Shown one piece after another: positions 1-9,394 of a DNA stretch of 64,000 nucleotides; positions within the stretch are counted from its first letter, which is position 1, and each line of letters opens with the position of its first letter. The notes below the pieces were generated by a model. That model had not been told where the DNA came from. It worked only from the letters and a program-made list of their open reading frames with translations, and did not search any database. Position numbers and translations under genes: made by a program. The stretch covers positions 11,015,065-11,079,064 of the forward strand of contig NC_063452.1 of the NCBI RefSeq assembly GCF_020379485.1, in the 5' to 3' direction. The stretch comes from Brassica napus (Eukaryota; Streptophyta; Magnoliopsida; Brassicales; Brassicaceae).

Positions 1-1620
1 ACAAGCGATGGTCGATGAGAAAAACACTCAGCTCCACAATGGGACTTCTGAACTCGTTCCAACAGAACAGTATCAGAACGTCGTCGGCTGTAAGTGGGTT
101 TTCACAATAAAATATAAAGCTAACAGTGAGATTGACAGGTATAAGGCCCGGCTTGTGGCGAAAGTATTCCATCAGCAACATGGTTATGATTTCACAGAGA
201 CATTTAGTCCAGTTATCAAGTCCACGACGGTGAGATCTGTGTTCCATGTTGCGGTCACAAAGGGCTGGAGCCTTCGCCAACTTGACGTCAATAACGCTTT
301 TCTTCAAGGAACGTTGGAAGAGGAGGTATATGTCACACAACCACCTGGTTTTGTGTATCAGGATCGACCACACTATGTGTTTCGCCTGAAGAAGGCCCTC
401 TATGGGCTCAAGCAAGCGCCCCAGGCGTGGTATCAAGAACTTCGGTCTTACCTTCTCACGCAAGGGTTCGTAAATTCCCGGCTGATGCCCCACTCTTAAC
501 CTTCCATCGTGGGTCAGATGTTATGTATCTCCTCGTCTATGTTGATGACATGGTAATCACTGGCAACAACAACAAGTTGATTGATCGGTTCATCGCGACT
601 ATCTCATCACGTTTCTCTCTGAAAGACCTTGGTGAGCTGAGTTATTTTCTGGGTATAGAGGCAACTCAGACCTCCAAGGGCCTGCATTTGATGCAAAATA
701 AGTATGTCATAGACCTAATCACACGCACGAACATGATGGATGTGCGACCGGTCTCCACGCCAATGGCTCCAACGCCTAAACTATCTCTCGCCTCCGGCAC
801 TCCCATGGAGAATCCGAGCGAATATCAAGCAGTCCTAAGGAGTCTTCAGTACCTTGCGCTTACCAGACCTGATATTGCATTTCTGGTAAATCGTCTCTCT
901 CAATATATGCAGCGACCGACGGACCTCCACTGGCAAGCTGTCAAGCGAATCCTCCGTTGCCTCGCCGAAACCTCTGCTCATGGCATTCTTCTTCGAGCTG
1001 ACACGCCTCTGAAGCTCCACGCCTACACTGATGCTGATTGGGCAGGTGACGCAGATGACTATTGCTCCACGAATGCATACATAGTCTATATTGGTGGCAA
1101 TCCGATCTCCTGGAGCTCAAAGAAAAAAACCGGCGTCGCAAGGTCCTCCATGGAAGCGGAATATCGAGCTGTTGCTAATGCCGCTTCTGAGGTACTATGG
1201 GTATGTTCTCTGTTTACAGACTTGCGCATACCACTTCCCGAAATGCCAATACTATATTGTGATAATGTTGGTGCAACCTACCTCGCTGCAAATCTTGTTT
1301 TCCATTCACGAATGAAGCATATAGCACTCGACTTTCACTTCATCAGACATCACATTCAGGCTGGGGCACTAAGAGTTTCTCACCTCTCCACGAAAGATCA
1401 ACTCGCCGATGCTCTCACAAAACCGCTTCCTCGACCTCGGTTTCTTGAGCTTATGAACAAGATTGGAGTCACTCAAGTCCCTCCATCTTGAGGGGGCGTA
1501 TAGGAGATATATCATAAAGGGTTATTACTGTAATTAGTGAATACCTAATCACTTATGTATTCTGTATAAATACTGTACAAATACCTATCAATAAAGTATT
1601 CAGCATCCCTTCATACATCA
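1..1620 (+). mobile_element. Ty1/copia retrotransposon, 3' part with 3' LTR
   Basis: This is the 3' end of a copia element that enters from outside the window. Positions 8-499 and 427-1491 carry reverse transcriptase and RNase H in two frames. Visible motifs are the YGLKQAP segment near 400, the YVDDM catalytic motif near 540, the RNase H segments AYTDADWAGD near 1020 and SSMEAEYRA near 1150, and a closing ALTKPLP segment near 1410. A one-base frameshift near 478 separates the two blocks, so the element is dead. A polypurine tract (gagggggcg) lies at 1490-1498. A short LTR of about 122 bp follows (about 1499-1620), with a TATA-like tataaa near 1565, an aataaa signal near 1590 and a terminal CA at 1619-1620. 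The expected 5' TG of the LTR is not intact. Confidence 0.9.
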
Positions 1621-2076
1621 ATGACGGTACGAGAAGTCTCCAGCGTTGAGCTTCAAGCCATCGGAGAAAACTGTAGATATCTTACAACCATGAAATTTAC
1701 TACTATGTTGAGCAAAGACCTCGCCAATATAATTGTATGCAATTTTCCGAGCCTCGAGCGACTGAGCTTCCGATGCAATTATGCATGTATAGATGCATCA
1801 ATGTCGCTTATCATTGGCCTTCCAAACCTAAAGATATTTAATCTTTCACATTGTATTTTTACGCAAAATACTGAAATATTAGGAATGAGACCTAAGGACG
1901 AACTTGTACAAGCCGGCACTAAAAAGCTTGTTAGGTTTGTGGCGTGTTGTTCGGAATGTAAAATTTGCCAGGACGTATGGAAACACGCGAATAATCCAAA
2001 CCGTTACGCGCTCGAGTTTCGTTATGCTAAGGAAGAACGGTGGAAAACAGATGAGATAAAGGAACTAGAGTTATGA
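1621..2076 (+). pseudogene. F-box/LRR-repeat protein, 3' fragment beside a copia insertion
   Basis: An open frame of about 151 codons starts exactly at the end of the copia LTR. It reads as the C-terminal half of a plant F-box/LRR protein: leucine-rich segments such as LQAIGENCRYL, FPSLERLSFRC and LPNLKIFNLSHC are followed by a polar tail. No F-box is present, because everything upstream is retrotransposon. The first ATG at 1621 is probably an internal codon of the original gene and not a true start. I infer that the copia element inserted into the F-box gene and left this 3' exon behind. The exact family member is not identified. Expression from the LTR is possible but is not shown by the sequence. 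Confidence 0.6.
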
Positions 2077-2200
2077 ATTTTATATAAAAACAAGATTATA
2101 AAACCTATGAAAACAAGATTTTATATAAATATCTATTTTAAATTTTTATATTGTTATTTTCACAAGAGAAATTATGTAATTTCTTATACTATATAAATTA

Positions 2201-3307
2201 CTAGATGATTTTCCCGTGTTCATGCACGGGTATAAAATTTATAAAGTAAATACACTATAATAATTGATTGATATTTAGTTTTAGTTTTAAATAAATTTAT
2301 AATTTGTATATATAATTTATATTAATAATATTATATTACTTTAATTAGACATATGATTTTAGGTATGTTATATTTAGTCGTTTTTGTTATTTTACAGTTG
2401 ATTTAGTTATAATTTGGATATATTGGATTACATTTATTTCTATGAATTTAAATATAATATTTGTTATTCTAAATATATTAAAATTTTGATTAAAATTTTC
2501 TTATTTGCATTTAAGTTTGTTGTTGTCTTAGATATGTAAATACATTTTAATAAGATTATGTATGACTGATTTATTGTGCTTAAAATGAAATAAAAAATAA
2601 ACTAAAGTGTGTGATTCCAAATTAGATAGATTAATATAAAGATAAAATTCTGAAATTTCATGCATATACATAAATTTTACAAAAGAACTAAATTGTGACA
2701 GTTGATTAATATTTTATTTTCATTTATTAATATGTTTTGACTCAACCTATAATTTATATCTGTAAAATAAATAAATTATTATTCTAAAATTATATATTCT
2801 TATTGTAATTAAATCTATGACTGTTTGAAAGTATGTTTTAAAAGAATAATATTATTGTATTGTTTAAAATTATGTTTTAAAAGAAATAGTATTTATTTTT
2901 CTAGTGTCCAAATTATATGTGTGAAGTTTTTTTATGAGATCGCATTATATAAAAATATATTTTTCATCTAAGAAAAAATATATATATAAAGAAAGCATTT
3001 TATTAATTCAAATTATATGTTGTGTTATTTAAAAATATGTCTTAAATGGAATATTCTATTTTGTAAACTTTCCTTTTTAATGAAAACATATTATAAATAC
3101 ATATCTTTTTGTTCTTAAACTTTATAAATGATTCATTTTTATTATATATGTTATTTGGAATATTTTTAAGAGAAAACTAAATAATAATAATATTATTTAA
3201 ATAGAATATTTGTTAATTCATTAAAGGTATCTCGGTAATAAACCATCGTTAATCTTAACGTGAACGCGACACGTATGAAACTGACTTCTCAAAAAATATT
3301 ATAGAGA
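2201..3307 (-). mobile_element. Non-autonomous Helitron, both ends visible
   Basis: Read on the minus strand, the 5' terminus is TCTCTATAATAT at 3307, preceded by A (plus-strand t at 3308). The 3' terminus is CTAG at 2204-2201, followed by T (plus-strand a at 2200). This is the Helitron A|TC...CTRR|T rule. The 3' hairpin lies at 2213-2230: cccgtg pairs with cacggg around a six-base loop, eight bases inside the CTAG. The 1.1-kb interior is strongly AT-rich and has no helicase or replication-initiator coding, so the element is non-autonomous. It lies just downstream of the F-box fragment. Confidence 0.75.
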
Positions 3308-4320
3308 TATGTAATACTTTCTATTTATTAGAGTTAGCTAAAAGATTATAACACCTTCATGGTCGGTAAAAAGATTTTACTTTCCCTATTGTTTCCTCTT
3401 TGTGTTGTTGGTTGCGTTTTGAATCGAGTATGAGTTTTTCCATTCGATTTGACACGTTCTAGTGAAGTAGTATCGACTATCGAACAAGAACAGTGATTTA
3501 TCCCGGAAGTAAGTAGATATACGCATATATAAATGGTAAGTTCACAAAGCGATATATAGTTCTCTTTTTTTTTAATCGCACATTGACATGAACGATAGTT
3601 TTGTTAACTTATATAACTTAACAATGTATCAGAGTCCGATCTATACAGTACAACCTGATCTATATCGACTCGGTTCAAAGTTGACCCTCGATCCATGTCT
3701 GAACATTCCAAGATTGGTGTTTAAAGAACCATCATCTCGAAATGGTGTATTAAAGACTAAATCTCCCATATCGATAGTCGAAAGGGATTCTAAGCTAAAT
3801 AATAAGATAGATAGGCTGCTTAGTTATCACCAACCGAATCCGAATAGGTAAATGGGTCAGCTTCAATGATCTGGCATTTCTTCAAGTTCTAAAAATGTCA
3901 GCGTTTATAAAGACCAACACTGAGGATTAGCTCAAGCTGACAAAACCAAAGTTGGGCCTACAACTAAAGCTCAATTTTAGGTGAAGATTTATGTTATGCA
4001 ACTCTCAAACCTCAGGGAATTGATATTATATATGATCATCCAAACCCAAACTATCCAAAACATATATATATATATATATGCATGTATGGATCCAGCTTTA
4101 TACAATAATCGTTACGTACGACATATATCTCAGGGTTGGCCATGCATCAAGCATGCAACTACTCTACTTCCTTTTGTGATGTTTTTGGATATTTGACACT
4201 CAATTTTGCTATTCTTGTGTCTTGTGAACTATTAGGGTTTTGTTTGGTTCGGATAGATATGGTCACCAGTCATTATCATTACGTGTTAATAGTATATATT
4301 GACATGAAGACATGAATAAG
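3308..4320. other. Intergenic, no assignable gene
   Basis: I see no recognisable gene here. An 87-codon frame at 3588-3851 starts with ATG but has no recognised domain. A (TA)n microsatellite lies near 4061-4078. The stretch is otherwise AT-rich single-copy-like sequence between the Helitron and a minisatellite. Confidence 0.5.
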
Positions 4321-4324
4321 ATTG

Positions 4325-4515
4325 ACATGAGGCGGCTGAGTTACGTGAGGCGGCTGAGTTACATGAGGTGGCTGAGTTATGACATGAGTCGGCTGAGTTA
4401 CATGAGGTGGCTGAGTTATGACATGAGTCGGCTGAGTTACATGAGGTGACTGAGTTATAACATGAGGCGGCTGAGTTACGTGAGGTGGCTGAGTTATGAC
4501 ATGAAGAGGCTGAGT
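4325..4515 (+). repeat. Minisatellite, imperfect units of about 17-27 bp
   Basis: Roughly nine imperfect tandem copies of a core like acatgaggYggctgagtt run from about 4325 to 4515. Some units carry an additional tgacatgag spacer. The array stops at tgttgagacg (4516), which is also a plausible LTR start for the next element. The array may therefore sit just outside, or within, the copia LTR. Confidence 0.75.
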
Positions 4516-5520
4516 TGTTGAGACGAAAAAAGAGCTGTTAGAGAGTGTTGACTTTAAGGTGTGAACACATATTTGAATTTGGATTCAGATATGATGGAGC
4601 CCCTAGAACCTATTATCCAGCAAATCTTACTATCTCTCTTGTGTTCTCATGTTAATATAAAAACCATTGTATGTGTAGACAAAAATAATTAAGGAAATAA
4701 GTTCCTCATTTTTTATGGCTCTCTCTCTCTATTCTCTCATCATGTTCTTCATCTGATTTCTCTTAAATCTCTTAAACTCACATGGTATCAGAGCCTAATA
4801 GCTCTTGGAACCTTATTCTCTACTCATTCTCAAACATTACTTCCGCAAATCTCTGATTATTTTTTTTCAAAATTTCTCTCTTTACCCACTGGATAATAGT
4901 TGTTCTTGAGTTGTTCTTGATGTTCCTGAATTGTTCTTGAGCTTCTCATCCGCAAATCACCCTATTTTTTTCTCTTTTCTTACTGAATCTTGAGCTGTTC
5001 CTGATGGATAATAACTCAAAGATGGTTGTGATTCCAGTTACCCTTAAGGGAACTAACTACTTACTGTGGGCAAGGCTTGTCAAAACTGCTCTTGGAGCAG
5101 AGGACTCTGGGAGGTAGTTGAGGAGGGCAAGACCCAAAGAAAAAGACCATGCTAGGAGAGGATGGCAAAGAAGATGCTGCTGGTGCTGCCGCTGAAGACA
5201 AGAAAAGAGGTCAAGAGGATCTCATGGTGTTGTCTATCATCCATAACAGTCTTGAAACCTCAATCTTGGAAGCTTACTCCTACTGTGAAACTTCCAAAGA
5301 ACTATGGGATACACTCCAGAAGGTGTATGGCAATGTTTCTAACATCAATAGAGTGTTTGAAGTCAAGAGGACTATCAATACTCTTAGTCAAGAGGACACT
5401 GACTTTGATAAACACTTTGGAAAGTTCAGATCCTCGTGGGCTGAGCTTGAGATGTTAAGGCCATGGACTGTTAATCCTGATTTCAAAGCTGTTGCTAAGG
5501 CTAAAATAAAATGCATGCCG
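4516..5520 (+). mobile_element. Ty1/copia retrotransposon, 5' LTR, PBS and broken gag
   Basis: The candidate 5' LTR is 4516-4782, running from TGTTG to ..CA; its left edge is uncertain. It is followed immediately by tggtatcagagc at 4783-4794, the standard primer-binding site matching initiator-methionine tRNA. A gag frame starts with ATG at 5004 (MDNNSKMVV...) and runs into a stop at about 5112-5114. After a frame change it continues at about 5149-5500 with a recognisable UBN2-type gag core (SIIHNSLETSILEAY, KELWDTLQKVYG). The element ends near 5520, with no protease, integrase or RT, so it is a truncated copy. Confidence 0.85.
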
Positions 5521-5567
5521 TTTTTTCAGAGATTAAATGGCAAAACGTCGAGCTTAACTTGATCCAA

Positions 5568-5685
5568 AAAGAATCTTATTGGGCCGGAGGCCTTCCACCA
5601 AGCCCCAGGCCAACGCCCGAGCCGAATTGGCCGGACGGCGGCGACACGCGTAAGGACTATCCTCTCTCTCTAAGCTGTTTATACA
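5568..5685 (-). ncRNA. Candidate Pol III transcript, unassigned
   Basis: This is a minus-strand candidate only. It lies downstream of a USE-like and TATA box pair with Pol III-type spacing (see the next entry). The interior at about 5580-5650 is very GC-rich compared with everything around it and can form GGCC-rich stems. It ends at a T5 run on the minus strand (plus-strand a-run at 5567-5572), a possible Pol III terminator. I could not match it to U6, U3, 7SL or MRP RNA from memory. It could equally be part of an LTR/TRIM-like repeat, since the 5520-5840 block is clearly inserted between a gag fragment and a PPR fragment. Confidence 0.25.
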
Positions 5686-5699
5686 CTCATAACACTTGA

Positions 5700-5745
5700 G
5701 CATATATATAATGCTCTTTCTTCTTGTTTCTCCCCGATGTGAGAT
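5700..5745 (-). promoter_or_regulatory. USE-like element plus TATA box
   Basis: On the minus strand 5745-5735 reads ATCTCACATCG, 10 of 11 matches to the plant snRNA upstream sequence element RTCCCACATCG. After 23 bases comes TTATATATATG (5711-5701). In plants the shorter USE-TATA spacing of about 23-26 bp is the Pol III (U6/U3) arrangement, while about 33-35 bp is Pol II. The match may be fortuitous. Confidence 0.35.
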
Positions 5746-5848
5746 GTTCCACATTTGCCTCATTAAAGCCAATAGGCTTTTGTTTTCCTGAGGCTCATTT
5801 CTTTTCACACACAATTTTATTAAAGCCCATTGGCTTGAGAAAATTGAT

Positions 5849-6564
5849 CAAACAGTAGTTACTTACAATACTCTCATTAATGGATTTTGTAAGTCTAAAA
5901 GAGTAGAAGACGACATGGAACTCTTTCTTGAGATGTCTCAAAGAGGATTGGTTGGGGGGGCACCGTCACTTACACCACTCTGATCCAAGGTTTTTTTCAA
6001 GCTAGGGACTGTGAGAATGCTCAAGAAATTTTCAAACAAATGGTTTCTTGTGGTGTGCCTCCCAATATTTGGACCTACAACATTCTGTTAGATGGGTTTT
6101 GTGATAACGGGAAGCTAGAGAAAGCGTTGGTCATATTCAAGGATATGCAAAATAGTGAAATGGAACTTGGAATTATCACATATACTATCGTCATCGAGGG
6201 AATGTGCAGGGCCAGTAAAGTAGAAGACGCGTGGGAATTATTCTGTAGCCTCAACCTTAAAGGAGTGAAGCCTGATGTTAGAACGTACACTATAATGATC
6301 TCAGGATTCTGTGTGAAACGCTTAAAGCAGGAAGCTGTTGCCTTGTTTAGAAAGATGAAGGAAGACGGGCCTCTCCCAAATGACCATACCTACAATGTGC
6401 TAATCAGGGCACATCTGAGGGATGGTGACAAAGCAGCATCAGCAGAGCTCATCAAAGGAATGAGGAGTTTCGGGTTTTCCGCAGAGGCTTCAACCTTTGG
6501 CTTGGTCACTAATATGTTACATGATGGGAGATTGGACAAAAGCTTCCTCGACATGCTTTCTTGA
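5849..6564 (+). pseudogene. RFL-type PPR, C-terminal fragment with frameshift
   Basis: P-type pentatricopeptide repeats typical of restorer-of-fertility-like (RFL) mitochondrial RNA-binding proteins. It begins abruptly at about 5849 with a [16 protein letters not shown] motif and has no start codon or targeting peptide. A run of seven G residues at about 5954-5960 coincides with a frameshift. The downstream frame (6040-6564, 174 codons) has about four further repeats (for example [17 protein letters not shown]) and the usual RFL C-terminal tail ending FLDMLS. That tail is absent from the next copy at 7917, so this fragment preserves the ancestral C-terminus. The upstream part has been replaced by the block at 5520-5840. 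Confidence 0.85.
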
Positions 6565-6599
6565 AACATGGTCTCGAGAGAAAAACTGTGAGGTGAGTC

Positions 6600-6944
6600 C
6601 ACGTTTTTTGCTCGTATTCTGAAGACAACTTGTGGTTTTGTTGTGTTGTCTGATCTTTAAACTCTGCAGCTCAACAACCTTTAAAAATCAAATCTTTTTT
6701 CTGTAACGTTTATATGTTTTCATGATGAAACAGATCAGTGGCATTGAGCCTTAAGTGTTCTAGAAGCGGAAATGGCGTCTTTGGTAGAATGTAATGAAAC
6801 CGATGGAGATGGAGCTGAAGGAGATGCAAGGGAGATACTCTGACATAAGTTTGAGATTTGCAGAAGTCGAAGGTGAGAGAGAGACACCACCTTTTATACG
6901 ACAGTGTGAGAGACCACTGTACGTAATCTGAAAAACGTCAAGAG
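6600..6944. other. Former PPR 3' flank
   Basis: Non-coding sequence following the PPR fragment. It looks like 3' UTR or intron-like flank. No gene or repeat is recognised. Confidence 0.4.
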
Positions 6945-7104
6945 GAGCTAAACCGGTGATAATCAGAACCGGTTATCAGATAAAAAGGAAGATACAAGGA
7001 GCTAAACCGGCGATAATCCGAACTGGTTATCAGATAAAAAGGAAGATACAAGGAGCTAAACCGGTGATAATCAGCACCGGTTATCAGATAAAAAGGAAGA
7101 TTCA
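6945..7104 (+). repeat. Tandem repeat, three units of 54 bp
   Basis: Three direct copies start at 6945, 6999 and 7053, each beginning gagctaaaccgg and containing ggttatcagataaaaagg. Each unit also has an internal inverted pair (aaccggtgata against ggttatcag). Copies differ at only a few positions. Confidence 0.9.
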
Positions 7105-7227
7105 CAGATAGTGTTGTTACGTTGTGTTCTTGTTATGTAATTAATTTGTGTAAGTTTCAATCTTGTCGTCGTTTCTATTGTTGGGTTTGATTAACTGAAC
7201 ACTACTCTTTTTTTTGTGGGACACCAC

Positions 7228-7762
7228 TTGAATATTATTATGGGAAAAAGTTTTCTAAACTACAGGAGTTTACATATGATGGAAACCATTTCATGTATGA
7301 GAATGTATCAACAACTATACGAAGTTTATGTTAATATATGTCACATGTATGAAGTAAATAATAATATGGTGGCAACATCACAATCACGATTAATTGATTT
7401 TAAGCTAAGTTAATGGGGTTAGTTTGTAATTTATTAAATTTAATAAATTTAAATGATTAAATTTATTATTAAATTTATTAAGTTAAAGTTTATTAAATTA
7501 CTAAGTTTATTAATAAATCAATTAAGTTTATTAAATTTAACAAATCATTAAGTTTAGTAAATTACAGATTGACCCCATTAACTTAGCTTAGAATTAATTA
7601 AACCTGATTGTGATGTTGCAATATTATTATTTACTTCATACATGTGACATATATTAACATAAACTTCGTGTAGTTGTTGACACATTTTCATACATCGGAT
7701 GATTTCCACCGTATTATAGTAAACTTTATATACTTAAATTTTTTTCCTATTATTATTCTCTA
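7228..7762. mobile_element. Foldback MITE with arms of about 200 bp
   Basis: The left arm (about 7228-7430) and right arm (about 7560-7762) are inverted copies. For example, taagctaagttaatgggg at about 7400 is matched in reverse complement near 7570-7590, and tatcaacaactatacgaag near 7306 is matched near 7670. The spacer is almost pure A/T (ttaaatttattaa). The arms differ at roughly one base in seven or eight, so the element is not new. The superfamily is not determined because no clear target-site duplication is seen. It ends about 155 bp upstream of the PPR start codon at 7917. Confidence 0.75.
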
Positions 7763-7916
7763 TTACAGAACTAATGTCCAATTAAACCGGTTCAGTAATA
7801 TGGTTCTTAACCGGATCCACGCCGGTTTCCATAACTCAATCTTCGTCTAGGGTTTAGCAATCTGAAGAGAGTCACAATCTCCTGAGATTAGAAACGAAGT
7901 ACGAACTCGAATCCAG

Positions 7917-9392
7917 ATGGTGATCAGATCTCTTTCCACCGCCATTGCATCGACGGCCAAGAGATTTGTTCATCAGAGCGGTTCCTGTTGCTGGGGACGA
8001 CGAGCTCTCTCTTGTGCCACCGCTGATTACAGAGATACACTGAGAAACGAGCTACACGATCTAAAGCTAGATGATGCGATTGGTTTATTCAACGTCATGG
8101 TTCGATCTCGTCCCCTCCCTTCAACTTTCGATTTCAGTAGAGTGTTGACTGCGATCGCGAGGATGAAGAAGTTCGACATCGTCATCACTCTCTGCCAAGA
8201 GATGGAGCGTTTAGGGATCCCGCATAACATCTACACTTGCAACATTCTCATCAACTCTTTCACCCGGTGCTCTCAGTCTCACCTCTCTCTTGCTTTATCC
8301 TTTCTTGCGAAGATGGTCAAGCTTGGGTACGCTCCTGATATAGTCACGCTCAGCTCCTTGCTCAACGGGTTCAAGGGGGTCTCAGACGCAATGTCGTTCT
8401 TGAATCGAATAGAGGGGATGGGATACAAACCGAACGTTGTCATCTACAACACTCTCATCGATTCTCATTGCAAAGGCGGTCGTGTGAGTGATGCACTCCA
8501 AGTGTTCGACGTAATGAAGGGGAAAGGGGTTGCGCCGAGTGTTGTTACCTACAATGCTATGATAAGGGGTCTTTGTAAGTCGGGGAGATGGAGTGAAGCT
8601 GATGGGTTGCTTAGCGATATGGTGGAGAAGAGAATCCAGCCGAATGTGGTTACTTTCAGTGTGTTGATCGACGCGTGTGTGAAGGAAGGGAATGTCTTGG
8701 AGGCTAAGGAGTTGTACAAGGAGATGATCAGTAGGTCTGTAGTTCCTGATATTCGCGTTTACAACTCACTCATCAATGGTCTTTGCATCCACGGTCGGTT
8801 AGACGAGGCGAGGAAGATGCTTGACTTCATGGTAAGCAAGGGCTGCGTCCCGAACGTGGTGACGTATAACACTCTCATTAAAGGGTTTTGCAAGTCTAAG
8901 AGAGCGCACGATGGGATGAAACTCTTCTGCCAGATGAATCACAAAGGAGTGCGCGGCGACGCGTTCACTTACAACACTCTCATCCATGGTTACTGTCAAG
9001 TGGGGAAGTTTAGTGTCGCCCAAAAGGTTATGAAGCGGATGTCAGAGTCTTGCGTGCCTCGCGATGTCATCACCTTCAACATTTTGTTAGATTGTTTATG
9101 TGGTATTGGGAAGATAGAGAAAGCTTTGACGATATTTAGGGATATGGAAAAGAATGAGATGGAATTTGATATATTTACTTATAATATCATCATTCATGGG
9201 ATGTACAAGTCTGGTAAGATGGAAGATGCCATGGAGTTGTTTTGTAGCCTGAGCCTTAAAGGAGTGAAGCCTGATGTTGTAACGTACCGGACAATGATCT
9301 CGGGATTGTGTAGGAAAGGCCTGCGACACGAAGCGGATGTGCTGTTTAGACAGATGACAGAAGATGAGTTTCTGCTACTGTACAATTTGTAG
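7917..9392 (+). CDS. RFL-type PPR protein, C-terminally truncated (491 aa)
   Basis: Intronless P-class PPR protein of the restorer-of-fertility-like clade, which acts in mitochondria by binding specific transcripts. The N-terminus ([17 protein letters not shown]...) is basic and serine/alanine-rich, as expected of a mitochondrial presequence. About twelve repeats follow from residue 50 or so, most exactly 35 residues (for example [32 protein letters not shown]). One repeat near residue 150 is short, as if part of the array had been deleted. The protein stops after [12 protein letters not shown], without the usual last repeats and FLDMLS tail, whereas RFL proteins are normally about 600-690 residues. 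It may be functional in shortened form or a recent pseudogene. The start is ATG 7917, the first in frame. It corresponds in position to AT1G63400. Confidence 0.85.
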   Translation: MVIRSLSTAIASTAKRFVHQSGSCCWGRRALSCATADYRDTLRNELHDLKLDDAIGLFNVMVRSRPLPSTFDFSRVLTAIARMKKFDIVITLCQEMERLGIPHNIYTCNILINSFTRCSQSHLSLALSFLAKMVKLGYAPDIVTLSSLLNGFKGVSDAMSFLNRIEGMGYKPNVVIYNTLIDSHCKGGRVSDALQVFDVMKGKGVAPSVVTYNAMIRGLCKSGRWSEADGLLSDMVEKRIQPNVVTFSVLIDACVKEGNVLEAKELYKEMISRSVVPDIRVYNSLINGLCIHGRLDEARKMLDFMVSKGCVPNVVTYNTLIKGFCKSKRAHDGMKLFCQMNHKGVRGDAFTYNTLIHGYCQVGKFSVAQKVMKRMSESCVPRDVITFNILLDCLCGIGKIEKALTIFRDMEKNEMEFDIFTYNIIIHGMYKSGKMEDAMELFCSLSLKGVKPDVVTYRTMISGLCRKGLRHEADVLFRQMTEDEFLLLYNL

Positions 9393-9394
9393 GA

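Noticed and set aside
3588..3851. 87-aa ORF as a gene
   Set aside because: No domain, promoter signal or homologue recognised; within the length expected by chance.
6945..7104. CRISPR-like array
   Set aside because: Units are contiguous 54-bp direct repeats without unique spacers, in a plant nuclear context.
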